NCBI GenBank assembly: GCA_900074725.1
Contig: LT598458.1
Span: forward strand, 992,001-1,056,000
Length of the DNA: 64,000 bases
Direction: 5' to 3'
From: Lachancea dasiensis
Taxonomy: Eukaryota > Ascomycota > Saccharomycetes > Saccharomycetales > Saccharomycetaceae
The notes under the pieces were generated by a model, which had not been told where the DNA came from, ran no database searches, and saw only the letters and a program-made list of their open reading frames with translations. The translations under genes and the position numbers were made by a program. Of this stretch, positions 49,674 through 60,490 are shown in pieces (the first letter of the stretch is position 1; every line of letters starts with the position of its first letter).

Positions 49674-50585
49674 TCATGCTCCATATTTTGCAACGATCTC
49701 GTCGAATTTGGCATCGTTCACACGGTAATTTTCACTTAGAGGGTGCTCTGGCTTCACATCGAGCAATTCGGCTCTGATGGCATCCGGGTGCTCGCCGTGC
49801 ATAGCCGCAAGTGTAACCTTATTGGCCAGTAGCTCCGGCGTGTATAGAGCGGCAGACTCAGATTGATTTTGGTAAAATTCGGATTCCAGCAGCTCGACCA
49901 CCGCTTGCGCCTCCGGTAGGTTCTGCTGCTGTAGGTGCAGACTCAACAGCCCGAGCTGCGACTTCCAGCACGGCAATGTCTGGCACAGTTCCTCGTAAAA
50001 ATAGAAGTTCGACCCGGACGTCTCGCGGCCCAGCGCGAAGTTCACGTACGAGTCAGCCATGTTCACCACGATCTCGTCCTCGTTTGGATACTCGTCGTTG
50101 GCGGCCAGGAAGTTTTGTAGGATCCGCGCCCCAGCGCTGCTGCCGGTGCTCCCGGCGGTGCCACTGCCAACCTTCTGTCCGGCCACAACCGCGATTTGCA
50201 CCGCCAGTAACGCGAGCTCCACGGCCCCGGGCCCCGTGGCATCTTCCAGCGCGTCGGTACATGTTTTTAGCGCCTTCTCCAGCTCCCCGGCACGCGCCTG
50301 TGCCGTTGCCCACACGTTGACCACGAACAACGACGATGGCGCCTCAGCGACCGCTTTTTCCAGCTTGGAAAGGTCTCCGCCCTTGGCGCTCGCGAAGTAC
50401 TCTGTAAATACTGCACCCAACGGCGTGGCACTGTTGGGGACGTCCAATTGGCCCAGCGCCTGCTGGCACTTGGTCCGGTAGAACTCCACAGTTTCTGACG
50501 ACTCCGAAGCGTTTTGGGCGGCCCTGGAAAGCGCTTCTTTGTAATTCCCCGTGTAGTATTGCTGCTTGACGGCAAACAGATCCAT
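49674..50585 (-). CDS. SEC28: COPI coatomer epsilon subunit
   Basis: Epsilon-COP, a TPR-like helical subunit stabilising alpha-COP in the COPI coat for Golgi-to-ER transport. It has 303 residues against 296 in S. cerevisiae. It opens MDLFAVKQQYYTGNYKEALS and has helical hairpins such as NVWATAQARAGELEKALKTC. The C-terminal half includes LPCWKSQLGLLSLHLQQQN and the final LLDVKPEHPLSENYRVND. The interior is noticeably richer in GC than its neighbours. It matches YIL076W and is divergent from RCI37. Confidence 0.94.
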   Translation of the reverse strand: MDLFAVKQQYYTGNYKEALSRAAQNASESSETVEFYRTKCQQALGQLDVPNSATPLGAVFTEYFASAKGGDLSKLEKAVAEAPSSLFVVNVWATAQARAGELEKALKTCTDALEDATGPGAVELALLAVQIAVVAGQKVGSGTAGSTGSSAGARILQNFLAANDEYPNEDEIVVNMADSYVNFALGRETSGSNFYFYEELCQTLPCWKSQLGLLSLHLQQQNLPEAQAVVELLESEFYQNQSESAALYTPELLANKVTLAAMHGEHPDAIRAELLDVKPEHPLSENYRVNDAKFDEIVAKYGA

Positions 50586-50822
50586 TGAGTGCTAGGTTTG
50601 ATGTGAGTTGATCTGGAACGGGACTGGCGTTGGGATCTCGAAGCCATAGCCCAATCTTCTAATAAGGAATTGTGTTGATGTCTTCATATACGAATATTGG
50701 TCAATTTATATAACAGGACATAGTTAAAGGGAAGCTTCCTGGAACCAACCAAAGCTAATAGATAGTTGGTCGTTGTCTAAGGACGACTAAGAGCTTGCAC
50801 ACTTGGTTCCAGTAGCTCTATA

Positions 50823-51701
50823 ATGATGAACGGGGAAATTTCCAACCAGAAAGAGCCTCAGAGCGCAAAAAACGGACGTTTTATGGATAAACCGTGGTTT
50901 CAACAGGCTTACCAGATGGCGAAGGACTTTTACGCGAAAGACGAAGCCCTGGATCCAAAGGATAGATTGGAGCTATCGAAGATGTATGTGGGAATCTCCA
51001 GGGCTCAGCTCTGGGGCGGGTGGGTCGGTTTCGCGGTGGTTTTTGGAGGGCCATTTGGCTACCAATGGCACCGAACAGGCGCGATCAAAGGCGTCAAAGT
51101 GCCTCGCAACTTCGTCCTTGGGCTGGTAGCAATGGCTCTGAGCGCACATGGCTGTGGACGGGTCCGGTACAATGCGCAGGTGGCGCGGCTGGCTCCGCTA
51201 GCACAAACATCCGAATGGGACAACGAAGTGGAACAGCCCGCGGCGCCACAGAGCCGAGAGACGAGACAGTACGAGATGCTTAAATTGCTTGGGTACGGGA
51301 TGGCACCCCGTTGGGGCCACTATTTCTACTCCACGTACACAAACCCGGAGCGTCGATTGCCCAACCCGAGCACACTGCTGAAAAAAATGCAAAGCGGCGA
51401 ACAGCAGCCACAAGTGTCGCCGTTTTTGAACCAGCGTGATCCCATGGGGCTATACTCGGGTCCTGGCCATGACAAGAAAGAGGGTATAACACCACATCGT
51501 GAACCGACGGATTTGGGGGAGTCCCGGTCCTCGTGGGATAAGGTGCGCGTCCAGAGCGGGGTAAATAGCAGCAACAGTGGTAGTGGGTGGGACCAGCTTC
51601 GAATGCGACCACAGGACGGCCCGGATGCTGACGATGCTGACGATACTGACGAATTTAACGAATTGATGGAGCGCGAGAGGCGTGGCGAAGACACCATTTG
51701 A
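50823..51701 (+). CDS. RCI37: Mitochondrial protein Rci37 (YIL077C ortholog)
   Basis: Mitochondrial protein reported to interact with the respiratory chain in S. cerevisiae; its role is poorly defined. The protein has 292 residues (S. cerevisiae 320). It shows WFQQAYQMAKDFYAKDEALD, a hydrophobic stretch LWGGWVGFAVVFGGPFGY, and a second one (FVLGLVAMALSAHGCG), suggesting a membrane hairpin. The C-terminal third is hydrophilic and acidic (DGPDADDADDTDEFNELMER). A second ATG lies one codon after the first. Position between SEC28 and THS1 supports the call. Confidence 0.85.
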   Translation: MMNGEISNQKEPQSAKNGRFMDKPWFQQAYQMAKDFYAKDEALDPKDRLELSKMYVGISRAQLWGGWVGFAVVFGGPFGYQWHRTGAIKGVKVPRNFVLGLVAMALSAHGCGRVRYNAQVARLAPLAQTSEWDNEVEQPAAPQSRETRQYEMLKLLGYGMAPRWGHYFYSTYTNPERRLPNPSTLLKKMQSGEQQPQVSPFLNQRDPMGLYSGPGHDKKEGITPHREPTDLGESRSSWDKVRVQSGVNSSNSGSGWDQLRMRPQDGPDADDADDTDEFNELMERERRGEDTI

Positions 51702-51830
51702 AATTTTGCGACAACGCGGGCTGCTGTATCTACGAAACCTGACAAAGAACACCTCGAGGTACTGCTAATGGTAAAATTATGACATTATATATGACAGCAC
51801 GATGATAATGATATGTAAGGACAACTGTTT

Positions 51831-54068
51831 TCAATTATCGCCCAAGACATTTTCTAAACTCTTGGTCCGCTTCAACGCTTGCAACTGTTTGAAAACCGTT
51901 TCCAAGTCAATAGTGGCGTTCTTGCCTTGCATCTCCATCACATCCCTGTTTCTAATATTCACAGATCTCTCGGACATCTCTTGCTCACCGACAATGAAGA
52001 TAAAGTTGTATTTCAACAATTGGCCATTTCTCACCTTCTTTTGTAGAGTATTACCACTCAAATCGACATCTGCGTAAAATTCTTGTTCCACCAACATGTC
52101 ACGAACTTCCTTGGCATAGTCCTGGTATTTCACACCAACTGGCACCACAAGGACTTGGCGAGGAGACAACCAGAAGGGCCACTTCCCAGCGAAATGCTCT
52201 GTCAAAATGGCCGTCATTCTTTCCACAGAACCCAACACAGCACGGTGGATCATAACGGGTCTTTCGTAACCATCACCTTCTTGCGACTTGAACTCTAACT
52301 CGAATCTGGTTGGCAGTTGGAAATCCAGCTGGATGGTGGCACATTGAAACCATCTTCTAAGAGCGTCCGAGATCATGATATCGATCTTTGGACCGTAAAA
52401 AGCACCGTCACCAGGATTCAATTCCCATTTACCACCCCATTTCCTCAAAGCGCCTTCCAACTTGGCTTCGGCATTGTTCCAAGTCTCTAAATCACCCAAG
52501 TACTTCTCGGGACGAGTGGATAGCTCCATCTTGAACTCGAAGCCGAAAACCCCGTAAGCATATTTCAAAAAGTCGAAAATGTTTTCGATTTCTTGTTCGA
52601 TCTGACTCTGAGCGCAGAAAATGTGAGCGTCATCTTGTTGGAATCTTCTCACACGCGTTAAACCCGACAAAGCACCAGAGAATTCATTTCTGTGAATGAC
52701 ACCAAAGTCTGCAACTCTCCATGGTAACTCTCTATAGGAACGCTCTCTGGACTTGAACATAATACAATGGCCAGGACAGTTCATAGGTTTCAAGCCAAAC
52801 TGTTCCTTCTCCACATCAAACGTAAACATGTTTTCTTTGTAGTTGGCCCAGTGACCCGAGGTGTGCCATAGTTTGGCATTGTACATGTTAGGAGTAATGA
52901 CTTCGTCGTAACCCCTCTTACGATATTCAGTTCTCAACATTTCAACCAGCGTGTTGTAGATTCTAGTGCCATGAGGTAGCCAGAAACAAGAGCCCGGGGA
53001 CATTTCATTGAAATAAAACAGTTCTTGTTCCCTACCGATCTTTCTGTGATCGCGCATGGAGGCCTCGGCCAAGAACTTCAAGTGAGCATCCATCAATTTC
53101 TTGTCGGGGAAAGAAACACCGTAGATTCTTTGCAAAGAGTCATTAGTGGCTTCACCCAAGAAGTAACACGAGGAGTTCTTTAAAAGTTTGAAAGCCTTGA
53201 TACGGCCCGTGTGGGGGATATGAGGACCAACACACAGATCGATCAACTTACCGCAACGGTACACAGTGGTCGCACCACCGTCTGGGATCTTGGTCTGCAC
53301 TAGATACGTCTTGTATTTGGAGTAATGGAACATCTTGAGCAGATCCTCCTTGGACATAACAAGTCTTTCGAACTTTTGTTTTTCCTTGATGACATTCTTG
53401 GCCACACTCTCCAAGTTGGGGAAGTCTGCTTGTGACACAGTCCTCTCTGGAGTGTCAGCAGGAACGCCAGCGCCGTTTTTGATGGCAAACTCATAAAAGA
53501 ACCCGTCGTCCGTTGGGGGTCCCAGACAGATGTGGGCTCCGAGGTTGCACTCACAAGCCTCTCCCAGGACGTGCGCAGACGAGTGCCAGAACACCCGCTT
53601 GCCCTCTTCGGACTCGAAGTCGAAAAACTCTAGCTTGATGGTTTCGCCCTCACTACCTTCCAAGGGTCTGTCTAGGTCCCACAGCTCCCCATTGACTTTC
53701 GAGATGCACTGCTTGTCGGGGAACGACTTGGCAATTTGCTTGGCAATGTCCATGGGACTCGTCTCCCACGCAGTGGCTTCTTTTTCCGACCCATCTTTCA
53801 ACACCACTTTCAACACCGCGCGAGGCTTTTGGGCCACGCTCTCCGCGTACGATAGTTGCAACCTGTCGAACATGGCGTTTCTTTCCTCGATAAATTCGGG
53901 TTCTGGGTTCAAATATAGAGCTGACTGCTTGCCATTGTTGCCCTTGGCCTTCTTTTGAGTGTTGTTTTTCTCACTTTTCTCGACGTTCTTCTGTTCTTCG
54001 CTCTTGTTGTTCAAGACAAGGTTTTTGACCTTGTCTTCGACCTTGTGCACGGCTTCGTTGACGCTCAT
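51831..54068 (-). CDS. THS1: Cytosolic threonyl-tRNA synthetase
   Basis: Class II synthetase charging tRNA-Thr. The ATG at 54068 gives 745 residues (S. cerevisiae 734). A lysine-rich N-terminal extension precedes a TGS domain and the editing domain ([29 protein letters not shown]). The catalytic core has [19 protein letters not shown], the zinc-site cysteine in [16 protein letters not shown], motif 2 [14 protein letters not shown] and motif 3 [16 protein letters not shown]. The C-terminal anticodon domain includes [13 protein letters not shown]. Two TGACTCA sites and a PAC-like site lie upstream, fitting control by Gcn4. It matches YIL078W. Confidence 0.97.
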   Translation of the reverse strand: MSVNEAVHKVEDKVKNLVLNNKSEEQKNVEKSEKNNTQKKAKGNNGKQSALYLNPEPEFIEERNAMFDRLQLSYAESVAQKPRAVLKVVLKDGSEKEATAWETSPMDIAKQIAKSFPDKQCISKVNGELWDLDRPLEGSEGETIKLEFFDFESEEGKRVFWHSSAHVLGEACECNLGAHICLGPPTDDGFFYEFAIKNGAGVPADTPERTVSQADFPNLESVAKNVIKEKQKFERLVMSKEDLLKMFHYSKYKTYLVQTKIPDGGATTVYRCGKLIDLCVGPHIPHTGRIKAFKLLKNSSCYFLGEATNDSLQRIYGVSFPDKKLMDAHLKFLAEASMRDHRKIGREQELFYFNEMSPGSCFWLPHGTRIYNTLVEMLRTEYRKRGYDEVITPNMYNAKLWHTSGHWANYKENMFTFDVEKEQFGLKPMNCPGHCIMFKSRERSYRELPWRVADFGVIHRNEFSGALSGLTRVRRFQQDDAHIFCAQSQIEQEIENIFDFLKYAYGVFGFEFKMELSTRPEKYLGDLETWNNAEAKLEGALRKWGGKWELNPGDGAFYGPKIDIMISDALRRWFQCATIQLDFQLPTRFELEFKSQEGDGYERPVMIHRAVLGSVERMTAILTEHFAGKWPFWLSPRQVLVVPVGVKYQDYAKEVRDMLVEQEFYADVDLSGNTLQKKVRNGQLLKYNFIFIVGEQEMSERSVNIRNRDVMEMQGKNATIDLETVFKQLQALKRTKSLENVLGDN

Positions 54069-54151
54069 CCTTTGGGAACTTTTGCGAAGCAATCAAGCGA
54101 ACTTGTGAAGCACCGATTGAGTTGGATAGATCTGGAGCCTGACTTAACAGT

Positions 54152-54292
54152 TGACTCATTTTTGAGATCAATAACTTCTTTAAGCTTTAAATCGAAAAAT
54201 TTTAGGTTTTTCGTTCCACATGATAGTTAATCAAGTTAGTCAAGTTCTCGATGTTGAACTGACAATTTGAAGCTCATCGATTGACTCATCGC
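54152..54292. promoter_or_regulatory. Gcn4, RRPE and PAC-type sites between THS1 and the MFS gene
   Basis: Two exact TGACTCA sites (54152-54158, 54282-54288) match the Gcn4 consensus. GAAAAATTTT (54194-54203) resembles RRPE, and CTCATCGC (54285-54292, reverse GCGATGAG) is a PAC core overlapping the second Gcn4 site. They fit amino-acid starvation and growth control of THS1, but could also affect the divergent transporter gene. Confidence 0.65.
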
Positions 54293-54367
54293 TGGCGTAT
54301 AAGAGGCCATTGGGTAGACTTGGAAGGACGGGCATTAGTGTTAACGGATGAGTTTTGAAAGGTAGTG

Positions 54368-55798
54368 ATGCTTGCAAATGGTTCGAAACGTGAGGAGCCG
54401 TTTTCGCCCAGGGAAAGTGAAGGTATACCCGTGAGCTCGGGCTTCCAGGTGGAGCAGGAAACTTGGGTGAATGGAGTAGGTGGCGGTTCCGAGGGAACCA
54501 ACGTGCAGGAGCTGGCCAATGGGCCAGAGCAAGAGCCAGAGTTTGAGGTTTTGGAGCTTCCTGAAGGGGGACGCAAGGCGTGGCTGGTGGTATTTGGATC
54601 TTTCATGGGCCTGTTCCCGGTTTTCGGGCTCATGAACTCTTTGGGCGCGGTGGAGTCGTACATATCGCGGAACCAGCTGATCCACGAGTCGTCGTCGGTC
54701 GTTTCATGGATTTTTTCGATATATCTGTCCACGACGTTCCTAAGCTGCATCTTTACGGGAAGCTACTTTGACCGAAACGGCGGAAGAGGGCCATTGTGTC
54801 TCGGAACGGCGCTGTTTGTATCTGCGATTTTGATAACTGCAAACTGCACGGCGGTCTGGCAGTTTGTGCTGGCGTTTTCGCTTCTGGGAGGCATTGCGTC
54901 AGGCATTTTGACCACGCCGCTGGTGAGTTGCATTGCCACATGGTTTATCAAGAAGCGGGCGATTGCATCGAGTCTGGCGACGATTGGTGGCTCTGTGGGT
55001 GGAGTCGTGCTGCCACTGATGCTTCGGTCGCTGTACTCGACCGTAGGTTTCCAGTGGGCCCTGCGTATCCTGGCGCTGGTGTGTCTGTGTTGTTTGGCAT
55101 GTTCCATTTATTTTGCCATTGAGAGTGAAAAGCCAACCGTGGAACCGTTTAGGAGCAATACTGAAGCGTTTAGATGGTACTGGGGCTCAGTTTTGAGTTG
55201 GCGATATTTTCTGGAGTGGAAGTTTCTGTTCGCTGCCCTAGGAATGAGTCTTGCTGAAAACTCGCTCACCGCGTCTTCGACGTACTTGGCATCTTACGCT
55301 TTGGCTCAGGGCAACACAGAGAAGTTCTCCTATTCGCTGATTGCCACAACCAACGCTATTGGCGTTCTGGGGCGTTATGTGCCGGCATATTTGGCAGACA
55401 AATATTCAGGACGCTTCAATACGGTCATCGTCACCACCTCGATGGCTGCTGTTTTCAATTTGGTGCTGTGGCTACCGTTTGGAAGTAGTACTCGCGTTCT
55501 CTGGGCTTATTCGATCTTGTATGGTTTCTCTACGGGGTCTGTACAATCCCTCATACCTGTCTGTCTTGGTCAAATTTCAAAGACATCTGATTTTGGCAAG
55601 CGGTACGCATCTGCTTACCTCTTAGTGGCCATCATGACGATCCCTGTTATACCCATAGGGGGAGCCATCATTGGAGAAGGCACGATCCAGAACTATGATT
55701 ACTTCATCGTTTATTCATCTATGATGATGCTGGCTGGATCGGTGTGCTTCGCAATCTCGAGAAATCTATGCGTGGGTCTGAAGATGAGTATCTTTTAG
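54368..55798 (+). CDS. Major facilitator transporter, monocarboxylate-permease-like (MCH family)
   Basis: A 476-residue MFS protein of the fungal monocarboxylate transporter homolog group, which includes the S. cerevisiae Mch proteins (Mch5 imports riboflavin) and Esbp6. After an acidic N terminus of about 75 residues, [20 protein letters not shown] begins the first helix, with [15 protein letters not shown] as in that family. Twelve hydrophobic segments are visible, with the MFS loop [10 protein letters not shown] between the halves. The substrate cannot be read from sequence. No such gene occurs between THS1 and AIR1 in S. cerevisiae, so it is a local gain or an ancestral gene lost there. 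Confidence 0.88.
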   Translation: MLANGSKREEPFSPRESEGIPVSSGFQVEQETWVNGVGGGSEGTNVQELANGPEQEPEFEVLELPEGGRKAWLVVFGSFMGLFPVFGLMNSLGAVESYISRNQLIHESSSVVSWIFSIYLSTTFLSCIFTGSYFDRNGGRGPLCLGTALFVSAILITANCTAVWQFVLAFSLLGGIASGILTTPLVSCIATWFIKKRAIASSLATIGGSVGGVVLPLMLRSLYSTVGFQWALRILALVCLCCLACSIYFAIESEKPTVEPFRSNTEAFRWYWGSVLSWRYFLEWKFLFAALGMSLAENSLTASSTYLASYALAQGNTEKFSYSLIATTNAIGVLGRYVPAYLADKYSGRFNTVIVTTSMAAVFNLVLWLPFGSSTRVLWAYSILYGFSTGSVQSLIPVCLGQISKTSDFGKRYASAYLLVAIMTIPVIPIGGAIIGEGTIQNYDYFIVYSSMMMLAGSVCFAISRNLCVGLKMSIF

Positions 55799-56925
55799 AC
55801 CAAACTTTGGCCACTGTGTTCTCTGTGTGTGAAATATAATCAGTGAAGGAACCTGACATCACGAAGCCAAAGTAAAGAACGGATGATTTCGAGCGAGTGG
55901 CATTACTTTATTCGTGACTTGGGCAGAACATAAAGAAGAGTATAGCGGCGCAGTAAATGCGTAACTTACCATTCACGGAGAATGGCCCACTAGTTTTTAC
56001 AAGTCAGGCACGCAGACAACAGACGTCCAGGCCACAGGTATCTACGGTATTTCCCAAGGGATAAAAAAAATAAGGCCGTTTGGCAAAAGCTTATTTCGAG
56101 CGGGAAAAAGCTGCGGTTGACATCGACCTGTGGCGCATCGGGTTTGACCGCCGTCGTCTGTTTTTTATTGTCTTTTTTTTTTGCGACTTTTGGTTTCTTC
56201 CGAAAGTGGTCCGCTCGGCGAGGGTTTTGGCCCAGGTATTACTGCTTTAACACCCTGTCTAAAACATATATTTCAGGCTCGGAGTTTGTTGGACACACCT
56301 TGCGCCTCGCAGGGCATCGTACCGATCTCTGTTAGTCCAGCGCTTAGCAAGCACTTGACGACACAGTGGTGGAAAATGATCTTGGGCCACGCTCAACAAA
56401 CTCAAGCTATTGACTCGTCCTCTAGCTCTGACGTTACGAAAAAGAGGCACGGTTTCCCGAGAGGACTATCTGACCAATTTTATCGCATTTTATAGATCTC
56501 CGGTTGAATTCTTATACACTGTAAACCGGGAACCAAGCCCAATTGAGCCGAAAATGCTTGGCATACTTAAGAAAATGGTAAGCAGACGTTTCTAGCCCAA
56601 AACAAGCAGCTAAATTAAGTCTAGCAGCCCACAGTTCCTGAATTCTTTGCAAGCTTGTTTTATCTATATTATATCACTAGAGTCGTAGGAGTGCCCTAGA
56701 ACCCCCGGACCTTCGCGAGCATAATTTATTCTCTTCCAATAAAAATAAAACCCAGCGCCACGCTCTCTATCTCCAACAATTTGTAAGTATACTGGATCTG
56801 TTTTGGTGAACGACACGATTGGTTTCCGTATTATGTATCTAATTTACTATGACTGAAAAATCTCATCTCATCTCATGAAATTTCGCTTGCAAACAAAACA
56901 ACTGGATAGACTCGATTGTTCCCTA
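55799..56925. other. Intergenic MFS gene to AIR1
   Basis: 1.1 kb without a supported gene. Two overlapping frames at 56117-56335 and 56181-56495 show no domain and unconvincing composition. T-rich runs occur near 56160-56180. PAC- and RRPE-like sites sit at 56854-56874, just before AIR1. Confidence 0.5.
56854..56874. promoter_or_regulatory. RRPE-like and repeated PAC-like sites upstream of AIR1
   Basis: TGAAAAATCT (56854-56863) matches RRPE at 9 of 10 bases. The next bases repeat ATCTC-ATCTC; read in reverse, GAGATGAGAT occurs twice (56860-56869 and 56865-56874), matching PAC at 9 of 10 bases. They lie 51-72 bp before the chosen start, close enough to be in the leader. Confidence 0.4.
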
Positions 56926-57933
56926 ATGGCTTCCCTACTCACTGAAACAGAGCCTCAGGATACTCTGCCGTTTGTTAAGGACGCAACTCCGTCGTTTGAA
57001 TCGAATGAGCGCATTTTAGCTCCGTCCATCGATGAAGTGGACTCAAATCCAGAAGAGCTGCGAACGCTTCGTGGTAAAGGCCGGTATTTTGGAGACTCTG
57101 ACCCATCTGAGTTTATTGCTGATGCAGAGCCCAAGTGTAATAACTGCTCTCAACGTGGTCACTTCAAGAGAGACTGCCCGCACGTCATTTGCTCGTACTG
57201 TGGTTTGATGGACGACCATTATTCCCAACATTGTCCAAAGGCTATTCGGTGCGCAAACTGCAATGGAGAAGGCCACTATCGCAGTCAGTGTCCGCATAAG
57301 TGGAGGCGGATCTTTTGTACCTTGTGCAACAGCAAAAGACACTCGCGGGACCGTTGTCCTAGCATCTGGAGAAGCTATTATCTTTTACAAGGCAACAGGC
57401 GGCGAGCATTGGCAATCCACAAAATTTACTGCTATAACTGCGGTGAGAAGGGTCATTTTGGCGATGATTGTTACCATGACCGGTCTTCCAGGGTGCCGAA
57501 CGAGGACGGAAGTGCATTTTCTGGAGAAAATCTACCAAAACAAGTCAAGCAGGACTACTACACTCACTTGGAAAGATACCATGCTGACTTTCTACCAGAG
57601 GTGAGTTTTGATGAGTACAGAAGCCAGACGAATAAGAAATACGGCGGGTACTCGGATAAGACAGATAGTTCCTTGTATGACGATGGCTCGTTGTCCAGTT
57701 CACATTCCAAGAGGTCTAAGAAGAGGAGCCGAAAGAACGAAGGAGACAATAAGAGGTTAGGTTCACATTCTTCGAAAGGTGGTGTAAATTCGAATTTTTA
57801 TCCACCTCCATACCAGAAATCCAAACCGGCTCCCAGGCCATCTTCAAGAGGCGTTGTACCACCAAAACATACCCGTAATCCATTAGACTTTCCTCGCTCT
57901 TCCAAACCACATCATCAACGATTTGAGTACTAG
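56926..57933 (+). CDS. AIR1: TRAMP complex zinc-knuckle RNA-binding protein
   Basis: RNA-binding subunit of the TRAMP complex (with Trf4/5 and Mtr4), which tags nuclear RNAs for the exosome. The ATG at 56926 gives 335 residues and the N terminus MASLLTETEPQDTLPFVKD, as in S. cerevisiae Air1; an upstream in-frame ATG at 56875 would add 17 residues. Five CCHC knuckles are visible: CNNCSQRGHFKRDC, CSYCGLMDDHYSQHC, CANCNGEGHYRSQC, CTLCNSKRHSRDRC and CYNCGEKGHFGDDC. A basic Ser-rich C terminus contains NPLDFPRSS. It is the single counterpart of AIR1 (YIL079C) and AIR2 (YDL175C). Confidence 0.96.
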   Translation: MASLLTETEPQDTLPFVKDATPSFESNERILAPSIDEVDSNPEELRTLRGKGRYFGDSDPSEFIADAEPKCNNCSQRGHFKRDCPHVICSYCGLMDDHYSQHCPKAIRCANCNGEGHYRSQCPHKWRRIFCTLCNSKRHSRDRCPSIWRSYYLLQGNRRRALAIHKIYCYNCGEKGHFGDDCYHDRSSRVPNEDGSAFSGENLPKQVKQDYYTHLERYHADFLPEVSFDEYRSQTNKKYGGYSDKTDSSLYDDGSLSSSHSKRSKKRSRKNEGDNKRLGSHSSKGGVNSNFYPPPYQKSKPAPRPSSRGVVPPKHTRNPLDFPRSSKPHHQRFEY

Positions 57934-58319
57934 TTTGCAAGCTGGCCGCTGGAAACAATAACCTATACAATATCATGAAGACTAAGAAGCATCTGATGAT
58001 TCATCAAGACTATAAAGTGGCACGAAGGTGATGAACTCTATAAAAGGTTGCTTTGAAAAATTCAATATACTTAGGTGGCTAGCTTGCGGAAACAGAGCTT
58101 TTTCCTTTGACCAGATGTACGATCGCTTATTTCACTCGGTCCAGCCGAGCAACAGGTTTTTCTCAACCACCGGGGTTCGCCAATTTCGTTTGAGGGGCCC
58201 CTAGCAACTATCGGTATTAGCCATGTCTTGTGGTGATGAAGAGCGAATCGACAGGGAGCCGAACGCAGAAAGAAAAGTGAGACGATATGAGGCGATGATA
58301 GGGCGCTCTGTCGGTCATA
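57934..58319. other. Intergenic AIR1 to YDL176W-like gene (convergent)
   Basis: 386 bp between two convergent 3' ends; no gene or repeat seen. Confidence 0.55.
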
Positions 58320-60320
58320 TCAAATGGGCAACATTTGAGTTGCATCGGAGGAGCCCATGAAGGTTATACTGCCCAATGCTCTTTCTTGTAAAGTCAAACT
58401 CAAGCAATCCAGTAATGTGACAGAACCGATATTACTATGCAGTTTGAAACGCACACCAAGAAGGAAGATCTGGTCCGTCGAACTGGCAACGATTTCAAGT
58501 TCAACAGAAGTGTCACCTCGGCATTTTTTACAACCTGTGCAAGATTTAATATACTTCAAAATCAAAACAGCATTGTGAATTATTCCAAGTGAAAATGGTA
58601 GGACCTTCTTGGAAAGTAGCCAAACCTTATCACTGTAACCGGTTTGTGTTGGAGGCAAGATAAAAAGCAGCAAACCATTTGGATTCAAAAGAAGACTCAA
58701 ATTTTCATTGAGCACATACAGTCGTTCCAATGGGTTACTGCAAGATAGGTATTCAGAGCCTTTTGTGAGCGAGTTGTGCACGTATCGAAAGGCCTTGTTG
58801 GCGGTTGCATCATACTGAAGGAATGGCCTCTGACTAAAGCTTGGACGAAAACCCTCAAGGGTAAGACGCCTGTCGATTGACATAATGCTTAAATTAGGGT
58901 AGAAATCTGACAGAAAAGGCAATGGCCGGCTTACATCGCTTATCATGTTGAGCCGCTTAGTTTTCGAGTGTGCAACTCGAAAATCTACCACGGTCTTGTC
59001 GATGGCCAAAGCCTGATGTCTACCCCGGCAACTCGAATGTTTAGGAAATTTTATGTTTTTGATAAAGCGCTCCGCCGTAGATTTTGCGAGATTGTGCTGG
59101 AGTTTACCAACGCGCCGCTGCCTTTGCTTAACTTTGATAGCCCGCCTTCTCTTGAGAACAGGACGATCTGGACAGTAGAGAATTTGATCTGCCGACGAAA
59201 GCAACATGTTTGCTTGAACTTCCGACTGGAGTTGTCGTTTTTGGCGCCAACATTGTACACTTAGAAGTTTAGGAACCCCGCCCCTCTGTCGAAGATCCCA
59301 CCTTTGCGCCTCGCCATTGCTCATTGGGCCCCCCGAGTCGTAATATAGCTCGTCAAGTATGTAATGCAGGTGGTCAGGTTCACTAACGATTTTTAACTCT
59401 TCGTTCTCTTCCATGCTGCACAAACACCAGAGATCGGCTTCTCTGGTCGATGCTCGATCCTCTATTATTGCCTTCAGAATACTTAGATAGAGAAGGAAGC
59501 TGCGGCTAATGATAATTCTTTGGATCGTAAGTTGGGTACCAGACTCAGCAACTATGAAGCTCAAAGGGTCTATGGGATTTATACGAAGTTTCCCGACCCC
59601 CTCTGCAAGATCCACTGTGAAGGAAGGCTGGAAGCAAGCGACGCCCTCTTCACCCCCGTAGCGATCATGAAGTAGTTGGCGATAACACCAGTGTGCTGGA
59701 GCTAGAAAGCTGAATATATGGGTCGATGCATCTCTTCCGATGTAGGACACTTCTTTGAAGAACTGGCGATTTTCTTCGGTAAGATCTTCGGGGTTTGGTC
59801 GAGCAAAGTGTTGCCAGTGTTCCCACTTTTCTGCACCTTGGCTGGAAATGATATCGTCCGTTTTCACATAACCTGGAGGCAGGTTCAAAATGAAAAGGCA
59901 CACCGTGCTGTTGTCCATCAAGCAGTACAAAATTCCGTCTTGATACTCCATCGAGATTATACGCGACTGTACGTCGGCATTCCCAGGTGAAGTTCCGCAC
60001 GATAGATACCAGCTAGCCCGTAAAACTTCCTTGCCCGCTATCTTGGACGATACTTTGTCATGTACAGCAATAAAGCCATGTCCATGACTGATCAGCAAGT
60101 AGTCAGAGTGATCGAAAAATGTCTCTCGCTTGCTATCGACAGGATCATAGGACCATTGGCCTCTCGGCCGTAAGTAGCATAGTACAGTGGTTTGACCTCC
60201 CGTAGCATGGTTTGGCTGGATATACATCTTCTTTATGTTCAATTTCCCATTCTCGTACTCCACAATGCGGAAGTCAGCAGCACTGTCGTTCCCTTCCAAA
60301 GAAACCGCGAACTGAAGCAT
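58320..60320 (-). CDS. YDL176W ortholog (Gid12/Ipf1, GID ligase-associated protein)
   Basis: A 666-residue protein; S. cerevisiae YDL176W has 708. That protein binds the GID/CTLH ubiquitin ligase and limits degradation of gluconeogenic enzymes. No strong motif stands out. Beta-rich stretches such as GIAYLIS-like DYLLISHGHGFIAVHDKVSS and GILYCLMDNSTVCLFILNLP fit a beta-propeller. Basic central runs (KRRRAIKVKQRQRRVGKLQ) are unusual. The call rests on its place between AIR2 (YDL175C) and YDL177C with matching direction. Confidence 0.75.
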   Translation of the reverse strand: MLQFAVSLEGNDSAADFRIVEYENGKLNIKKMYIQPNHATGGQTTVLCYLRPRGQWSYDPVDSKRETFFDHSDYLLISHGHGFIAVHDKVSSKIAGKEVLRASWYLSCGTSPGNADVQSRIISMEYQDGILYCLMDNSTVCLFILNLPPGYVKTDDIISSQGAEKWEHWQHFARPNPEDLTEENRQFFKEVSYIGRDASTHIFSFLAPAHWCYRQLLHDRYGGEEGVACFQPSFTVDLAEGVGKLRINPIDPLSFIVAESGTQLTIQRIIISRSFLLYLSILKAIIEDRASTREADLWCLCSMEENEELKIVSEPDHLHYILDELYYDSGGPMSNGEAQRWDLRQRGGVPKLLSVQCWRQKRQLQSEVQANMLLSSADQILYCPDRPVLKRRRAIKVKQRQRRVGKLQHNLAKSTAERFIKNIKFPKHSSCRGRHQALAIDKTVVDFRVAHSKTKRLNMISDVSRPLPFLSDFYPNLSIMSIDRRLTLEGFRPSFSQRPFLQYDATANKAFRYVHNSLTKGSEYLSCSNPLERLYVLNENLSLLLNPNGLLLFILPPTQTGYSDKVWLLSKKVLPFSLGIIHNAVLILKYIKSCTGCKKCRGDTSVELEIVASSTDQIFLLGVRFKLHSNIGSVTLLDCLSLTLQERALGSITFMGSSDATQMLPI

Positions 60321-60490
60321 TGCCCGGCTTGGTAAACGTTTATATTGGTGAAACTCCGACCTTAATAGGCTTTATTTTGAGTCTCTTATGTGTCTTCTCG
60401 GAGTTTTACCCTGTTAAGGTGGATTGATATTGAAACAAACTGCTTCACCTTGAACAAGCCTAAAACATCACAGTTAGCTTGATTCTTACC

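Noticed and set aside
49033-50481. Long frames on both strands over GET2 and SEC28
   Set aside because: These arise from the high GC content and codon pattern of the true genes; translations are Arg-rich and lack any motif.
56117-56495. Overlapping frames of 72 and 104 codons before AIR1
   Set aside because: No family resemblance, low-complexity start and no counterpart in conserved gene order.
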